A stretch of 64,000 nucleotides of DNA from Candidatus Eiseniibacteriota bacterium. Its GTDB lineage: Bacteria; Orphanbacterota; Orphanbacteria; Orphanbacterales; Orphanbacteraceae. The stretch lies in contig JAJRWB010000044.1 of assembly GCA_024276995.1 (NCBI GenBank), positions 79,000-142,999 on the forward strand, in the 5' to 3' direction. Numbering within the stretch: the stretch's first letter is position 1; every line of letters begins with the position of its first letter. Under the pieces are notes generated by a model. That model was not told where the DNA came from, did not search any database, and saw only the letters and a list, made by a program, of their open reading frames with translations. A program made the position numbers and the translations under genes. Shown piece by piece: positions 35,629 through 47,464 of the stretch.

Positions 35629-35653
35629 CCGGTTCCGAAAAAACCGGAACCGG
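35629..35653. repeat. perfect 9-bp inverted repeat in the transporter/hydroxylase gap
   Basis: CCGGTTCCG, a 7-base loop AAAAAAC and CGGAACCGG. On the minus-strand transcript the loop is U-rich. It lies in the 152-base gap after the transporter gene and before the FAD subunit. There is no T-run outside the stem, so it is not a normal terminator; it may be a processing or protein-binding hairpin. Confidence 0.6.
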
Positions 35654-35728
35654 GTGGTCGAGCTGAAGTTACCATCACTCCACCGGTGAGGGGAAGCGAT
35701 TCCGGCGGGGGGTGTGGTTTTCCAAGGA

Positions 35729-38266
35729 TTAGGCCGAAGGGCGGTACCCCTTCTCTTCCGCGGCGGCGAGGGCGCGCCGGTGTCGCTCCATGGCGGCTTC
35801 GAGTTTGCGTCTCGCGTCCCGATCGGCCACGCGAGCCTCATTGCAAGCGGCGCGTCGTTCGTCCGGTTTCTCGCCGGCGTCTTCCTTTCCTTTCGAGTCG
35901 TCATCGGAGGAGCGTGCTTTTTCCAGACGTTTCGCGGCCGTTTCGGCTTCTTTCCGCGCCTTTCCGAGATCCTTTTCGGCGGCGCGGAGTCTCTCCACCG
36001 CCGCGGCCAGCGCCGCCGGCTCCCCTTCATCCGGTTCGGCGATGAGCGGGATGTCTTCCGCCGCGATCGAAAGGGCGACCACCGGGAGGCGCGTCAGCAT
36101 CTCCTCGAGCCGTTCGCCGAAGGGGTCGACCGGCTGGTTTCCTCGAAGGGTAAAGGGAACGAAGACGATACCGGCATCGGCGGAATACTCCACCATCCGA
36201 TCGAGGTTCGCCTCGTCCACGATGATCGATTCCGCCTCGATACGGACTCTTTCCAGAGTCGCATCGAGCTGCTCCTTCGCCTTCTCCTCGCTCTTCTTCC
36301 GCCTCGGCGCGAGGACGCGGATCTTCGCATCGCGCCAGTCGGCGGTCCGGGTCATCAGGTAGGCGAGCAATAGGTTGAGATGGCTCGTCGCGCCCTCCCA
36401 CCACCAGACATCGATTCTCCGTTCGGCCACCGGGCGCGCGATCAGTTCGTTCCACTCGTCTTTTTCGCTGTCGAGGACGACGACATTGCGCCCGAGGCGA
36501 AGCGATTCGCGGAGATGGCGGCCGTACAACCGCTCGTGGGAAGGATCTGCCTCGTCGGGAAGCTGGTCGAGCCAGTTGAGCAGCACGATGTTCGCCTTCA
36601 TCGGGCCGATCCCGTAGCACTGGAGAAGCTGTTCGAGCCCGGTGCGCACATCGTCCGCGCCGACGACGAGCGGAAAGGCGCTCACGCCCATGGCGGCGAG
36701 GTCCTTTTCCAACACCGCCCGACGCTCCTTCTTTTCGCGCTCCACGGCGTCTTTCTCCCCCGTGACGATTTCCACCGCCGTGGTGAGACCGCTCCCTCCC
36801 TCGATCCACGACGCGAAACGGAGAACGTGCTCGCGACGCTCGTTGCTGCTGGTGAACGCGAGGATCTGCGGGCGCCAGTCGCGCTCGTGGGCCGTGCCCG
36901 ACGCCATGGCGAAGAGATCGTCCCGTATCCGCTTGAAGAGGTACGCGTGGCTGCTGTCCGCCCACCGGGCCGGGCCGGCGGTGCGCTTCAGGTAGTGATA
37001 GATCGCGAAAAGGAGCGACACGCTGACGACACCGGCCGCCGGGTTGATGGCGAGCATCACACCGAGACAGCCGAGGGCGCCGAAAAGGCTGAGCCGCCTG
37101 TCGAACCAGCGGAACCGGGGACGGAACGCCGGGGACGACGCGCGCGCTTCGTAGTAGGTGGCGTAGTTCAAAAGGCCGTACGAGATGAGAAAGAACATCG
37201 AGACGATCGGCGCGATCACGTTCAGGTTGCCCAGAGCGATGGTGAGAAACGCGATTCCCGCCGAGAGGAGGATGCCGCGCCGCGGGTTGTTCGATCCGCC
37301 GACGCCCGCGGCGAACGGCTGAAGGAAAGGGACGATCCGGTCGGCGGCGAGCGCCTGCAGAATGCGCGGCGCGCCGAGGAAGGAAGCCATCGCCGACGAA
37401 AGCGTGGCGGCGATCACGCCCGCGTCGATCATCGATCCCCACGGCGTCGCGCGGCGCATCGCCTCGTAGTCGCGCACCAGCTCGGCGCCGGGAAGGGCGC
37501 CGGCGAAGAGGATCGCCGCGCCGAAGTAGACCACCATCGAAAGGCCGACCGCCAGGAAGGTGCCCATCGGGATGCTCCTTCCCGGATTCTTCAGATCTCC
37601 CGAGAGACTGACGCCCTGGGTGAACCCGGTGACCGCCGGAAAGAAGATGGCGAAAAGAACCCAGAATCCGGGACCGCCCGCCGGTGCGGCGAGGTTCGAC
37701 GAGAAGGTAACGCGGTCGAAGGCGCCGATGCTCCCGGCGGCGAACGCGACGATCGCCGCGCCGAGCACCGCCATGACGACGAACTGGAGGCGTGTCGCCA
37801 CGTCGGCGCCGAGCCAGGCGAAAAGGAAGATCACGCCCCCCGCGCCCGCCGCGATGATTCGAGCCGCCCCGGCGGGTGCGCCGGCGATTCCCGCCACCGC
37901 CTCGCCGAAACCGATACAGTAAAAAGCGATCGACACCGCCTGGGCGAGGAAGAGGACGATGCCGATGGCACCGCCGAACTCGACGCCGAGGGTGCGGGAG
38001 ATGAGGTAGTAGTCGCCTCCCCCCTTGACGCGGAAATTCGTCGCGATCGCGGAAAGTGAGATGCTCGTGAGAACGGAGATGGCGTTGGCGAGCGCGATGA
38101 TCAACAGCGTCTGGACGAGTCCCGCCGCACCGACGACGTAACCGAGCCGCCGGAAGAGGATGATCCCGAGAATCGTGAGCACACTCGGCGTGAAGACGCC
38201 TGCGAAGGTGCCGAGCGTACCGCCTCGTCGTCTCGCGCCGATCTTTGCCCGGCCCCCCCCGCTCAG
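35729..38266 (-). CDS. SLC12-type (cation-chloride cotransporter/APC) transporter, probable CTG start
   Basis: 845 residues. Helix 1 and its lead-in read GTFAGVFTPSVLTILG, the hallmark of SLC12 transporters, followed by FRRLGYVVG and about 12 membrane helices. A cytoplasmic C-terminal domain follows (LLNYATYYEARASSPAFRPRF marks its border), ending in a charged coiled coil of about 100 residues. No ATG, GTG or TTG exists before the GTG at 38182, which would cut away half of this motif. A CTG at 38264-38266 overlaps the upstream stop as CTGA and has AAAGGGA six bases before it, so I use it. The substrate is unknown; context suggests a purine-degradation link. Confidence 0.8.
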   Translation of the reverse strand: MSGGGRAKIGARRRGGTLGTFAGVFTPSVLTILGIILFRRLGYVVGAAGLVQTLLIIALANAISVLTSISLSAIATNFRVKGGGDYYLISRTLGVEFGGAIGIVLFLAQAVSIAFYCIGFGEAVAGIAGAPAGAARIIAAGAGGVIFLFAWLGADVATRLQFVVMAVLGAAIVAFAAGSIGAFDRVTFSSNLAAPAGGPGFWVLFAIFFPAVTGFTQGVSLSGDLKNPGRSIPMGTFLAVGLSMVVYFGAAILFAGALPGAELVRDYEAMRRATPWGSMIDAGVIAATLSSAMASFLGAPRILQALAADRIVPFLQPFAAGVGGSNNPRRGILLSAGIAFLTIALGNLNVIAPIVSMFFLISYGLLNYATYYEARASSPAFRPRFRWFDRRLSLFGALGCLGVMLAINPAAGVVSVSLLFAIYHYLKRTAGPARWADSSHAYLFKRIRDDLFAMASGTAHERDWRPQILAFTSSNERREHVLRFASWIEGGSGLTTAVEIVTGEKDAVEREKKERRAVLEKDLAAMGVSAFPLVVGADDVRTGLEQLLQCYGIGPMKANIVLLNWLDQLPDEADPSHERLYGRHLRESLRLGRNVVVLDSEKDEWNELIARPVAERRIDVWWWEGATSHLNLLLAYLMTRTADWRDAKIRVLAPRRKKSEEKAKEQLDATLERVRIEAESIIVDEANLDRMVEYSADAGIVFVPFTLRGNQPVDPFGERLEEMLTRLPVVALSIAAEDIPLIAEPDEGEPAALAAAVERLRAAEKDLGKARKEAETAAKRLEKARSSDDDSKGKEDAGEKPDERRAACNEARVADRDARRKLEAAMERHRRALAAAEEKGYRPSA

Positions 38267-40269
38267 AACCGGTCCCTTTCGAGGAGGGCGGAAAGGTACG
38301 ACGTTCCTTCCGCCGCGGCGAGCCCGCTAATGACGAACCGGATTTTCTGGTAGAGGCCGAGCCGGACGACGTGCCCTTCGTCGAGAGCACCGAAAAGGCG
38401 CGTCTCCGACGGCTCGGGCGAGTCGCCGGTGAACACCGTCTCCACCCCTCCCTCGCGGAAGATCCGCTCGCCACCGCCCGCCCGGCACTCGCCCCGCCGG
38501 TCGCCGAACCGCGCGTCCACCACGAGCATCGACCCCCGGCGCTCGAAGAAGAAACCGTCGCCGCCGTCCTTCTCGAAGCTCGCGCGGCTCGAGAAGATCC
38601 GCGGCTTCTTCACCTGAGGGCCTCCTTCTTCCGGGCAGAAGACGTCGCAGTTGCCGCAGTCGTTGCAAAGGTCCGCCATGTTGGCGATCTGCCGCTCGGG
38701 CTTCTTTCCCGTGCCCACGGCGAGAGCGATCTCCTTTCCGAAGGAGACGAGCTTCCCGTCCGCCACGACGAGGTCGCGGTATCTCACTTCCCCCGGCTCG
38801 AGAGACCAGGAGAAGTTCGCGTTATTCGGGCAGACGGGGATGCACTTGTCGCAGTTGATGCAGTCGAACAGCTCGAGCTTCGCGGTCGTCTTCTTCGGCG
38901 GTTTTCGGTTTTTCGCCGCCCGGTACCGCTCATCCTCCAGGGCGAGCGCCGCCGCCCTCCTATGATTGATGAGTGAAGCGTCCGCCACGGCGCGATCGTC
39001 CGCCGGATCGGCGTCCGCCCCCGCCGAGCGAAGGATGAACTCGCGAACCGTCCTCGCGCCCGCCTTCTTCATGGCGGCGACGAGAGCGTCCTGGTACGCC
39101 GATAACCGTCCGTACCCTCCCACCTTCAGCAGGTCGGTGCACGCCGTCACCGGCGTCATGCCGCACGAGACGGCGGCGGCGTAGTTGCGCGCATCGATGC
39201 CGGCGGAGAACGACACGACAAGATCGGCGCCGACCGTCTCGCGAAAGCGCCCGGCGAGACCGAGGGAGAGCACGTGGAGCGGCCGGCCCGAGAGGTACAT
39301 CGACTCCTCGCCCGGGAAGAAATCCTTGTGGTTCTTCACGAAAAGGGTGTTCGTGAACTTGGCGCCCACCATGAGGCCACGCCTCTTTCCGCTCGCGCGA
39401 AGAGACCGGATCAGGTCGACCCCCTCGTCGAACGTCGGGTCGTGATCGAACGGCTCTTTCGGGATCTCGATCTCGTCGTATCCGAGGGTGCCGCGCACCA
39501 GGTCGGTCACCTCCTCGTACCCCATGAGCGTCGGGTTCATCTTCACGACGACATGGAAGCCGTACTCCTCCATCAGGTGCTCGCAGATCGACTCGATCTC
39601 GTTCGGCGGGCATCCGTGAAACGTGGAGAGGGTAACGCACTCCGAGAGGCGCTCCGGCACGTCGATGCCGGCGACAAATTCCATCTCCCGCGGCAGACCG
39701 GCGCGAAGTTCCCGGCGGATCTCGTCGTACTCCGCCGATGCGTTGAGCATGGTGCGAAGGAAGCGGCGCACCTTTGCGCTCCGGATGCCGTCGAGATCGT
39801 AGCCGACACTCGTGTCGAAGAGGACGTCGGCGGCGCCGACTTCGAGCCGCTCGGGGATCCCCATCGCCGGGAGCGCGGCGATCAGGTAGCGCGCCTTGGC
39901 GTACTCGTGGGCCGACAGGTGAACGGGAAGCTCCTGCGACCACTCGACGTTGAAGCCGACCGTCGCCATGTCGATACACGGCCGGGTCAGCTCGAGGGCG
40001 TCGTTCACCTGCACCGTTTTCAATTCGAGAATCCGCCCGCCGGCGAGGAAGGCGAGCGCGATGTTCTGCGCGAGTTGGGTGTGAGGCCCGGCGGCGGGAC
40101 CGGCGGGTGTCGAAGCGCGCTCGCCGTGAAAGCTCACCGAAAGATCAAAACCGCCGCTCCCTTCGTAGAAGCGCCGCACGTCGAGATCGAACACCGCCCT
40201 GTCGCGATCGTACTGCGAAGACGCGCGCCGCAGCAGCACGGAAAGCGGCAGCGGATGCAGTTCGCTCAT
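38263..40269 (-). CDS. YgfK-like oxidoreductase, short form without the FAD/NAD(P) domain
   Basis: 668 residues similar to E. coli YgfK, a partner of the XdhD/YgfM molybdenum hydroxylase. The N-terminal dihydroorotate dehydrogenase-like barrel (about 1-440) has PAGPAAGPHTQLAQNI and ELKTVQVNDALELTRPC. Two ferredoxin-like motifs follow: CINCDKCIPVC near residue 470 and CNDCGNCDVFC near 540. E. coli YgfK has about 1030 residues including a nucleotide-disulfide reductase domain; that domain is missing here. The ATG at 40269 follows GGGGGAA. Coupled to the transporter by CTGA. Confidence 0.85.
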   Translation of the reverse strand: MSELHPLPLSVLLRRASSQYDRDRAVFDLDVRRFYEGSGGFDLSVSFHGERASTPAGPAAGPHTQLAQNIALAFLAGGRILELKTVQVNDALELTRPCIDMATVGFNVEWSQELPVHLSAHEYAKARYLIAALPAMGIPERLEVGAADVLFDTSVGYDLDGIRSAKVRRFLRTMLNASAEYDEIRRELRAGLPREMEFVAGIDVPERLSECVTLSTFHGCPPNEIESICEHLMEEYGFHVVVKMNPTLMGYEEVTDLVRGTLGYDEIEIPKEPFDHDPTFDEGVDLIRSLRASGKRRGLMVGAKFTNTLFVKNHKDFFPGEESMYLSGRPLHVLSLGLAGRFRETVGADLVVSFSAGIDARNYAAAVSCGMTPVTACTDLLKVGGYGRLSAYQDALVAAMKKAGARTVREFILRSAGADADPADDRAVADASLINHRRAAALALEDERYRAAKNRKPPKKTTAKLELFDCINCDKCIPVCPNNANFSWSLEPGEVRYRDLVVADGKLVSFGKEIALAVGTGKKPERQIANMADLCNDCGNCDVFCPEEGGPQVKKPRIFSSRASFEKDGGDGFFFERRGSMLVVDARFGDRRGECRAGGGERIFREGGVETVFTGDSPEPSETRLFGALDEGHVVRLGLYQKIRFVISGLAAAEGTSYLSALLERDRF

Positions 40270-40317
40270 GGCCGTTCCCCCTCCCCGGTCGGACTCGTTC
40301 GAACCGCCTGGAACCTG

Positions 40318-40346
40318 ATTATGATCGGCCGATCGTGCGTCGTCCA
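40318..40346 (-). promoter_or_regulatory. candidate promoter of the ygfK-like operon
   Basis: TGGACG (4 of 6), a 17-base spacer and CATAAT (5 of 6), about 50 bases upstream of the ATG at 40269. A perfect 14-base palindrome AGGGGACGTCCCCT at 40360-40373 lies directly upstream and could be an operator. Confidence 0.45.
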
Positions 40347-40511
40347 GTCCTGTTCGTCGAGGGGACGTCCCCTTCCGCCGGCTATCACCGCTCTTGCCGC
40401 CCCCCCCTTTTCCCCGCCTTTCGCCCGCGCGGCACATGCTGTATCTTGTGGGGGTGAATCAAACGGTCCCTGGGGACCTTCAACCGACGCGCACGACCTT
40501 CGGAGGATCTC

Positions 40512-43202
<2,691 letters not shown>

Positions 43203-43318
43203 CCGTTCGGCGGCGGTTGCCCGGAAGGCGCGGCGGATCACCTCGCCCGCGAAACGCCTGTTTCGACGACGAAAACCGGTCTTGCGGCCGGACGGAAATC
43301 TATGCAAGGAGTGAATCG

Positions 43319-45361
43319 ATGCATCTCATTGAGCCGGCGCGGTGGAAGAAGGGCGTCCGCCCGGAAGATCTCTTAAGAGCGGGAGAGAACGATCCGGCCC
43401 GCCGTGACGGGAACGAAAGCGCCGTCGTCCGCGGCAGGGCGCTCATCTTTCACGACCCGGCGCGCCCGGGAAAGAAGCTCGACGCCATCGACACCGACCA
43501 GATCACCCCGGCGAAGGATTGCGTCTCCACGAGCCTCGAGAAGCTCGACGAACGGTGGAAAGCGGGCGCCTTCCGTTACCTGATGCCCGATTTCCGCGAA
43601 AGGGTTCATCGGGGCGAGAACTTCATCGTCGCCGGCGACCGCTTCGCCATCGGGTCGTCGAGGGAAATGAGCCCCGCCGGTCTCAAGGCGATCGCCGCCG
43701 AGGCGGACCTCGAGATGGTGATCCTGTGCGGCGCGAATATGGGCGACATTTTCCGCCGGAACGCGCTCAACCTGGGGCTTCACGTGGCGCAGTCGGTCGA
43801 GGCGGTGGCCGACGCGCGCGACGGCGACGAGTTCTCTTTCGACACGAAAACGCGACAGATCACCAACGAGACGCAGGGGAAGACGTACACGCCGATCCCT
43901 CTCACCGGAAAGGAAGAGGAGATCCGCCGTTCGGGAGGGATCTTCGCCGTGGGGAGGCGGGAATTCGCCCGGTCGGCGGCGATGAAACCGGTGATCGAGT
44001 GGCCCGACGGCGCCGACGCCGACCGGCTCACCACCACCGAGCAGATCGTGTGGGCCCACCGTGTCGATCGCGACGCCGCCGTCGAACCGGGGGGCACGTA
44101 CCGCCTCTTCGCCGACCTCCTCCCCGCCTCGGACGGCACCGCCCCCTTCTCGATCCACACGTTCCAGGAAATCACGGGGGGCGATACGATCCATCCCCGC
44201 CAGATCGCCATCGCGAGCGACCACTTCGTCTTCACCGGGAAGGAACAGGACGATCTGCAGACCGCAATCTCCAGACAGTTCGTGCAGAAAGAAGGAATCG
44301 GAAAGCCATACATCGCCGAGCCGGGGGACGGCATTTTTCACTTCTATTTCCCCGAACAGGGACTCGTCTACCCGGGACAGTTCATCCCGGGCGCCGATTC
44401 CCACACGAGAACGTACGGCGCGTACGGCGCTCTCGCCGTCGGTGTCGGTTCCACCGCCCTCGGCTTCGGCTGGTCGACAGGTTATATCTATTTCACCCTG
44501 GCGAACCAGCGCCGGGTGACGTTCACCGGCTCGCTCCGGCCGTGGGTGAGCGGGAAGGATATCGTTCTCGCCCTCCTCGCGCACTGGGGGGAGGAGCAGT
44601 CGAAAGGGATGTGCGTCGAGTTGGTCGACGCCGATCGGCAGCTCCCGATCGCCTATCGCCACACGATCGCGAACATGATGGCCGAGGCGGAGGCGCAATG
44701 CGGCATCTTCGCGCCCGACGAGATCACGGAGGGGTGGTACCGTTCGCGGGGGATGACCGACCTCCCCTACCCGATGATCCGCCCCGGGAAGAAGGCGCAT
44801 TACGAGATCGACGAAACGTTCGACCTCGCCCGAGTAACGCCGCTCATCGCGAAGCCGTCGCATCCGTCGAACGGCGTCGATGCCGAGGAGGTGGCGAACG
44901 AGAAGATCGCTTTCGACAAGGCGTACATCGGTTCGTGCACGAACGGCGGTTACGACGACCTCCTCCAGGCGGCCCTCGTGATCCGCGCGGCGCGCGACAC
45001 GGGACACTCGCAGGCGAAGTGCGAGTTTCTCGTTTTTCCCGGTTCGCGCGGCGTGGCGGGAAAGATCCACGAGGCCGACCCGCGCCTCGGCGGCGAATCG
45101 ATCGCGGCGGTGTTCGAAGGGATCGGTGGGAAGATCCGCGAATCGTGGTGCGGGCCGTGTTTCGGCCAGGGACCGGACGCCCTCGCCGAGGGGGAGCGGG
45201 CGATCGCCACGTTCAACCGGAACTGGCGAAACCGGATGGGCATCGGCGGCGAAGGGTTCCTGGCGAGCCCGGCGGTGGTCGCCTCTTCCGCGCTCCTCGG
45301 CTATATGGCCCCCCCCTCGAGACTCGGCCTCGAGTGGGACGCGGATCTTTTCGGTATTTAG
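43319..45361 (+). CDS. AcnB-like aconitase-family hydro-lyase, swivel domain first, no HEAT domain
   Basis: 680 residues with the swivel domain at the N-terminus (about 1-200; FAIGSSREMSPAGL) and the Fe-S catalytic domains after it. Cluster ligands are Cys540 (GSCTNGG), Cys611 and Cys614 (WCGPCFG). The ending NRNWRNRMGIGGEGFLASPA resembles AcnB. Swivel-first order is that of AcnB, but AcnB (about 865 residues) has an N-terminal HEAT-like domain 5 that is absent here. It may be a second aconitase, a methylcitrate-type enzyme or an isopropylmalate-type hydro-lyase. AAGGAG seven bases before ATG 43319 fixes the start. Confidence 0.85.
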   Translation: MHLIEPARWKKGVRPEDLLRAGENDPARRDGNESAVVRGRALIFHDPARPGKKLDAIDTDQITPAKDCVSTSLEKLDERWKAGAFRYLMPDFRERVHRGENFIVAGDRFAIGSSREMSPAGLKAIAAEADLEMVILCGANMGDIFRRNALNLGLHVAQSVEAVADARDGDEFSFDTKTRQITNETQGKTYTPIPLTGKEEEIRRSGGIFAVGRREFARSAAMKPVIEWPDGADADRLTTTEQIVWAHRVDRDAAVEPGGTYRLFADLLPASDGTAPFSIHTFQEITGGDTIHPRQIAIASDHFVFTGKEQDDLQTAISRQFVQKEGIGKPYIAEPGDGIFHFYFPEQGLVYPGQFIPGADSHTRTYGAYGALAVGVGSTALGFGWSTGYIYFTLANQRRVTFTGSLRPWVSGKDIVLALLAHWGEEQSKGMCVELVDADRQLPIAYRHTIANMMAEAEAQCGIFAPDEITEGWYRSRGMTDLPYPMIRPGKKAHYEIDETFDLARVTPLIAKPSHPSNGVDAEEVANEKIAFDKAYIGSCTNGGYDDLLQAALVIRAARDTGHSQAKCEFLVFPGSRGVAGKIHEADPRLGGESIAAVFEGIGGKIRESWCGPCFGQGPDALAEGERAIATFNRNWRNRMGIGGEGFLASPAVVASSALLGYMAPPSRLGLEWDADLFGI

Positions 45362-45394
45362 CGGCGCGCCGAAGAGAGGCCGGCGCCGCGCGGC

Positions 45395-47407
45395 TCAACG
45401 ACGGCGTTTCCCGGCGCGCCCTTCCTCCGGCGCGTCGGGCTCGTCCGCTCCATCCCGTCCATCGCCGGTGAGCCGTTCGAGTTCCTCCGCCAGTTCCTCC
45501 CATCGCTCCGTTTTCGAGGCGATCACCGCGCGGGTGTCGTTGTACTCGCGAAAGACGTCGCCGAACCGCTCCCCCTTCTCGTAAAAGGAAGGATCGGCCA
45601 TCTCCTCCTCGAAGCGCGCCGCCTTCTTCTCGAGCGCGCCGATCTCCTCCTCGAGGGACGCGATCTTCTCGCGCAGCGGCCGCGCCACGCGGTAAAGTTC
45701 GTTCCGCCGGAGCGCTTCGGCGCGCCGCTCCTCTTTAGACTTGATCTTCCGCCCGGTGCGGCGCGGCGCGTCCCTCTTCTCCGCCGTCTCGCCGCTCGCC
45801 GCCAGCTCTTCCTCCCGGCGACGGAGGTAGTCGGCATACGTACCGAGTCGGCTCGCGATCGTCCCCCCTCCCGCTTCGACGACACGCGTCACGAGGGCGT
45901 CGAGAAAGCTCCGGTCGTGGGAGATGATCACCAGCGAACCGCCGTACTCGCCGAGTGCCTCTTCGAGCACCTCCCGGGAGCGGATATCGAGATGGCTCGT
46001 CGGCTCGTCGAGGAGGATCACATTCGGCGGCGACGCCAGCAGCTTCGCCAGCGCCACGCGGACCTTCTCCCCACCCGAGAGGACACCGATCTTCTTGAAC
46101 ACGTCGTCCTTGGTGAAGAGGAAGCGACCGAGGAGGGAGCGCACCTGCTCGGTCGTCATGCCGGGCGCCGCCGAGGCGACCTCGTCGAGCACGGTGGCGT
46201 CGTACCGGAGGGATTCCATCTGGTGCTGCGCGAAATAGCCGACTTCCACCCCCTTGCCGAGGCGTCTCTCGCCCGCCTCGAAGGGGAGCACGCCGGCGAG
46301 GATCTTCATGAGCGTCGATTTCCCCGCGCCGTTTCGTCCCACCAGCGCGATCCGCTCCCCCCGTTCGACGGCGAAGTCGATGCCGGTGTACACGGCGTGA
46401 TCGCCGTACGATTTCGAAAGTCCCTTCAGCTCGAGCTGGATCCGCGCCGATGGGGGGGGCTCCGGCATCCGGATTCGCACCGATTTTTGCGCCGCGCGCC
46501 CGGTGATCGTCTCCATCTTCTCGAGTCTCTTGATCCGGCTTTGAACCGCTTTCGCTTTCGTATTCTTATATCGAAATCGTTCGATGAAGCGCCGCTCCTT
46601 GGCGAGAAACCGCTCCTGCGCCTTCTTCGCGGCGGCGAGCTGTTCCTCCCTCAACCTTCTCGCGCGGATCGAGGCGTCGTAGTTTCCCGTATACGACACG
46701 ATCTGTTCGCCGTCGATCTCCCAGATCCGGTTCGCTACGGCGTTGAGGAGGGTGCGGTCGTGAGAGACGGCGACGAGGGCGCCTTCGTACGAACGGAGAT
46801 ACGCCTCGAGCCAGACGACCGATTCGAGATCGAGGTAGTTCGTCGGCTCGTCGAGGAGCAGCAACGACGGCTCGATGAGGAGGAGCCGCGCCAGTGCGAG
46901 GCGCATCAGCCAGCCGCCGGAGAACTCCCCCGCCGGGCGGGTGAAGTCGCTCTCCCGGAAGCCAAGCCCCCCGAGGATCTTCTTCCCCGCCGAGGGAAGA
47001 TCGTACCCACCTTCGCTGTCGAAGCGCCTCTCCAGTTCGCCCTGCTTCTCCGCGAGGGATCGCAGCTCCTCTTCGCCGGAGGCGCGGCGCATCTCCTCTT
47101 CCACCAGGGTAAGCTGGGCGCGAAGATGATCGATCGTCTCGTGACCGGCGAGCAATTCATCGAGCAACGCGCGGTCGGAGAAGCGGGGAACCTCCTGCGG
47201 CAGGTAGCCGACCGTCGCCCGCCGGTTCCTCGAAACACTCCCCTCGTCCGGCTCGATCCTCCCGGCGAGAATCTCGAGGAGTGTCGTCTTCCCCGAGCCG
47301 TTCGGACCGACGAGACCGATCCGGTCGGAGATGCCGATGGTGAGGTTCACCTTCGAGAAGAGGACCCTCGGGCCGATCTGTTTTCCCATGGACGCAAGTG
47401 ATATCAT
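45395..47407 (-). CDS. ABC-F family ATPase (Uup/YheS type)
   Basis: 670 residues with two ATP-binding cassettes and no membrane part. Walker A motifs are GPNGSGKTTL and GRNGAGKSTLM; signatures are FSGGWLMRLALA and LSGGEKVRVALA; each Walker B ends LLLDEPTNYLD or ILLDEPTSHLD. A linker with basic residues lies between the cassettes, and a C-terminal coiled coil follows (REKIASLEEEIGALEKKAARF). ABC-F proteins act on the ribosome, in stalling rescue or antibiotic protection. Start 47407 (MISLASMGKQIG) matches the family; ATG 47422 is an alternative. The very long open frame upstream is antisense to the next gene. Confidence 0.93.
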   Translation of the reverse strand: MISLASMGKQIGPRVLFSKVNLTIGISDRIGLVGPNGSGKTTLLEILAGRIEPDEGSVSRNRRATVGYLPQEVPRFSDRALLDELLAGHETIDHLRAQLTLVEEEMRRASGEEELRSLAEKQGELERRFDSEGGYDLPSAGKKILGGLGFRESDFTRPAGEFSGGWLMRLALARLLLIEPSLLLLDEPTNYLDLESVVWLEAYLRSYEGALVAVSHDRTLLNAVANRIWEIDGEQIVSYTGNYDASIRARRLREEQLAAAKKAQERFLAKERRFIERFRYKNTKAKAVQSRIKRLEKMETITGRAAQKSVRIRMPEPPPSARIQLELKGLSKSYGDHAVYTGIDFAVERGERIALVGRNGAGKSTLMKILAGVLPFEAGERRLGKGVEVGYFAQHQMESLRYDATVLDEVASAAPGMTTEQVRSLLGRFLFTKDDVFKKIGVLSGGEKVRVALAKLLASPPNVILLDEPTSHLDIRSREVLEEALGEYGGSLVIISHDRSFLDALVTRVVEAGGGTIASRLGTYADYLRRREEELAASGETAEKRDAPRRTGRKIKSKEERRAEALRRNELYRVARPLREKIASLEEEIGALEKKAARFEEEMADPSFYEKGERFGDVFREYNDTRAVIASKTERWEELAEELERLTGDGRDGADEPDAPEEGRAGKRRR

Positions 47408-47417
47408 CGCGTGTCCG

Positions 47418-47444
47418 ATCATATCAGAAAGAGACCGTACGGTC
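47418..47444 (-). promoter_or_regulatory. extended -10 promoter with overlapping palindrome (ABC-F side)
   Basis: On the minus strand, TGATATGAT (47418-47426) forms an extended -10 (TATGAT, 5 of 6). A perfect 12-base palindrome GACCGTACGGTC at 47433-47444 covers the spacer and -35 zone, a good place for a repressor. The divergent acyltransferase gene starts 20 bases beyond. Confidence 0.45.
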
Positions 47445-47464
47445 GGCAGGCGGAAGGAGCGCCC

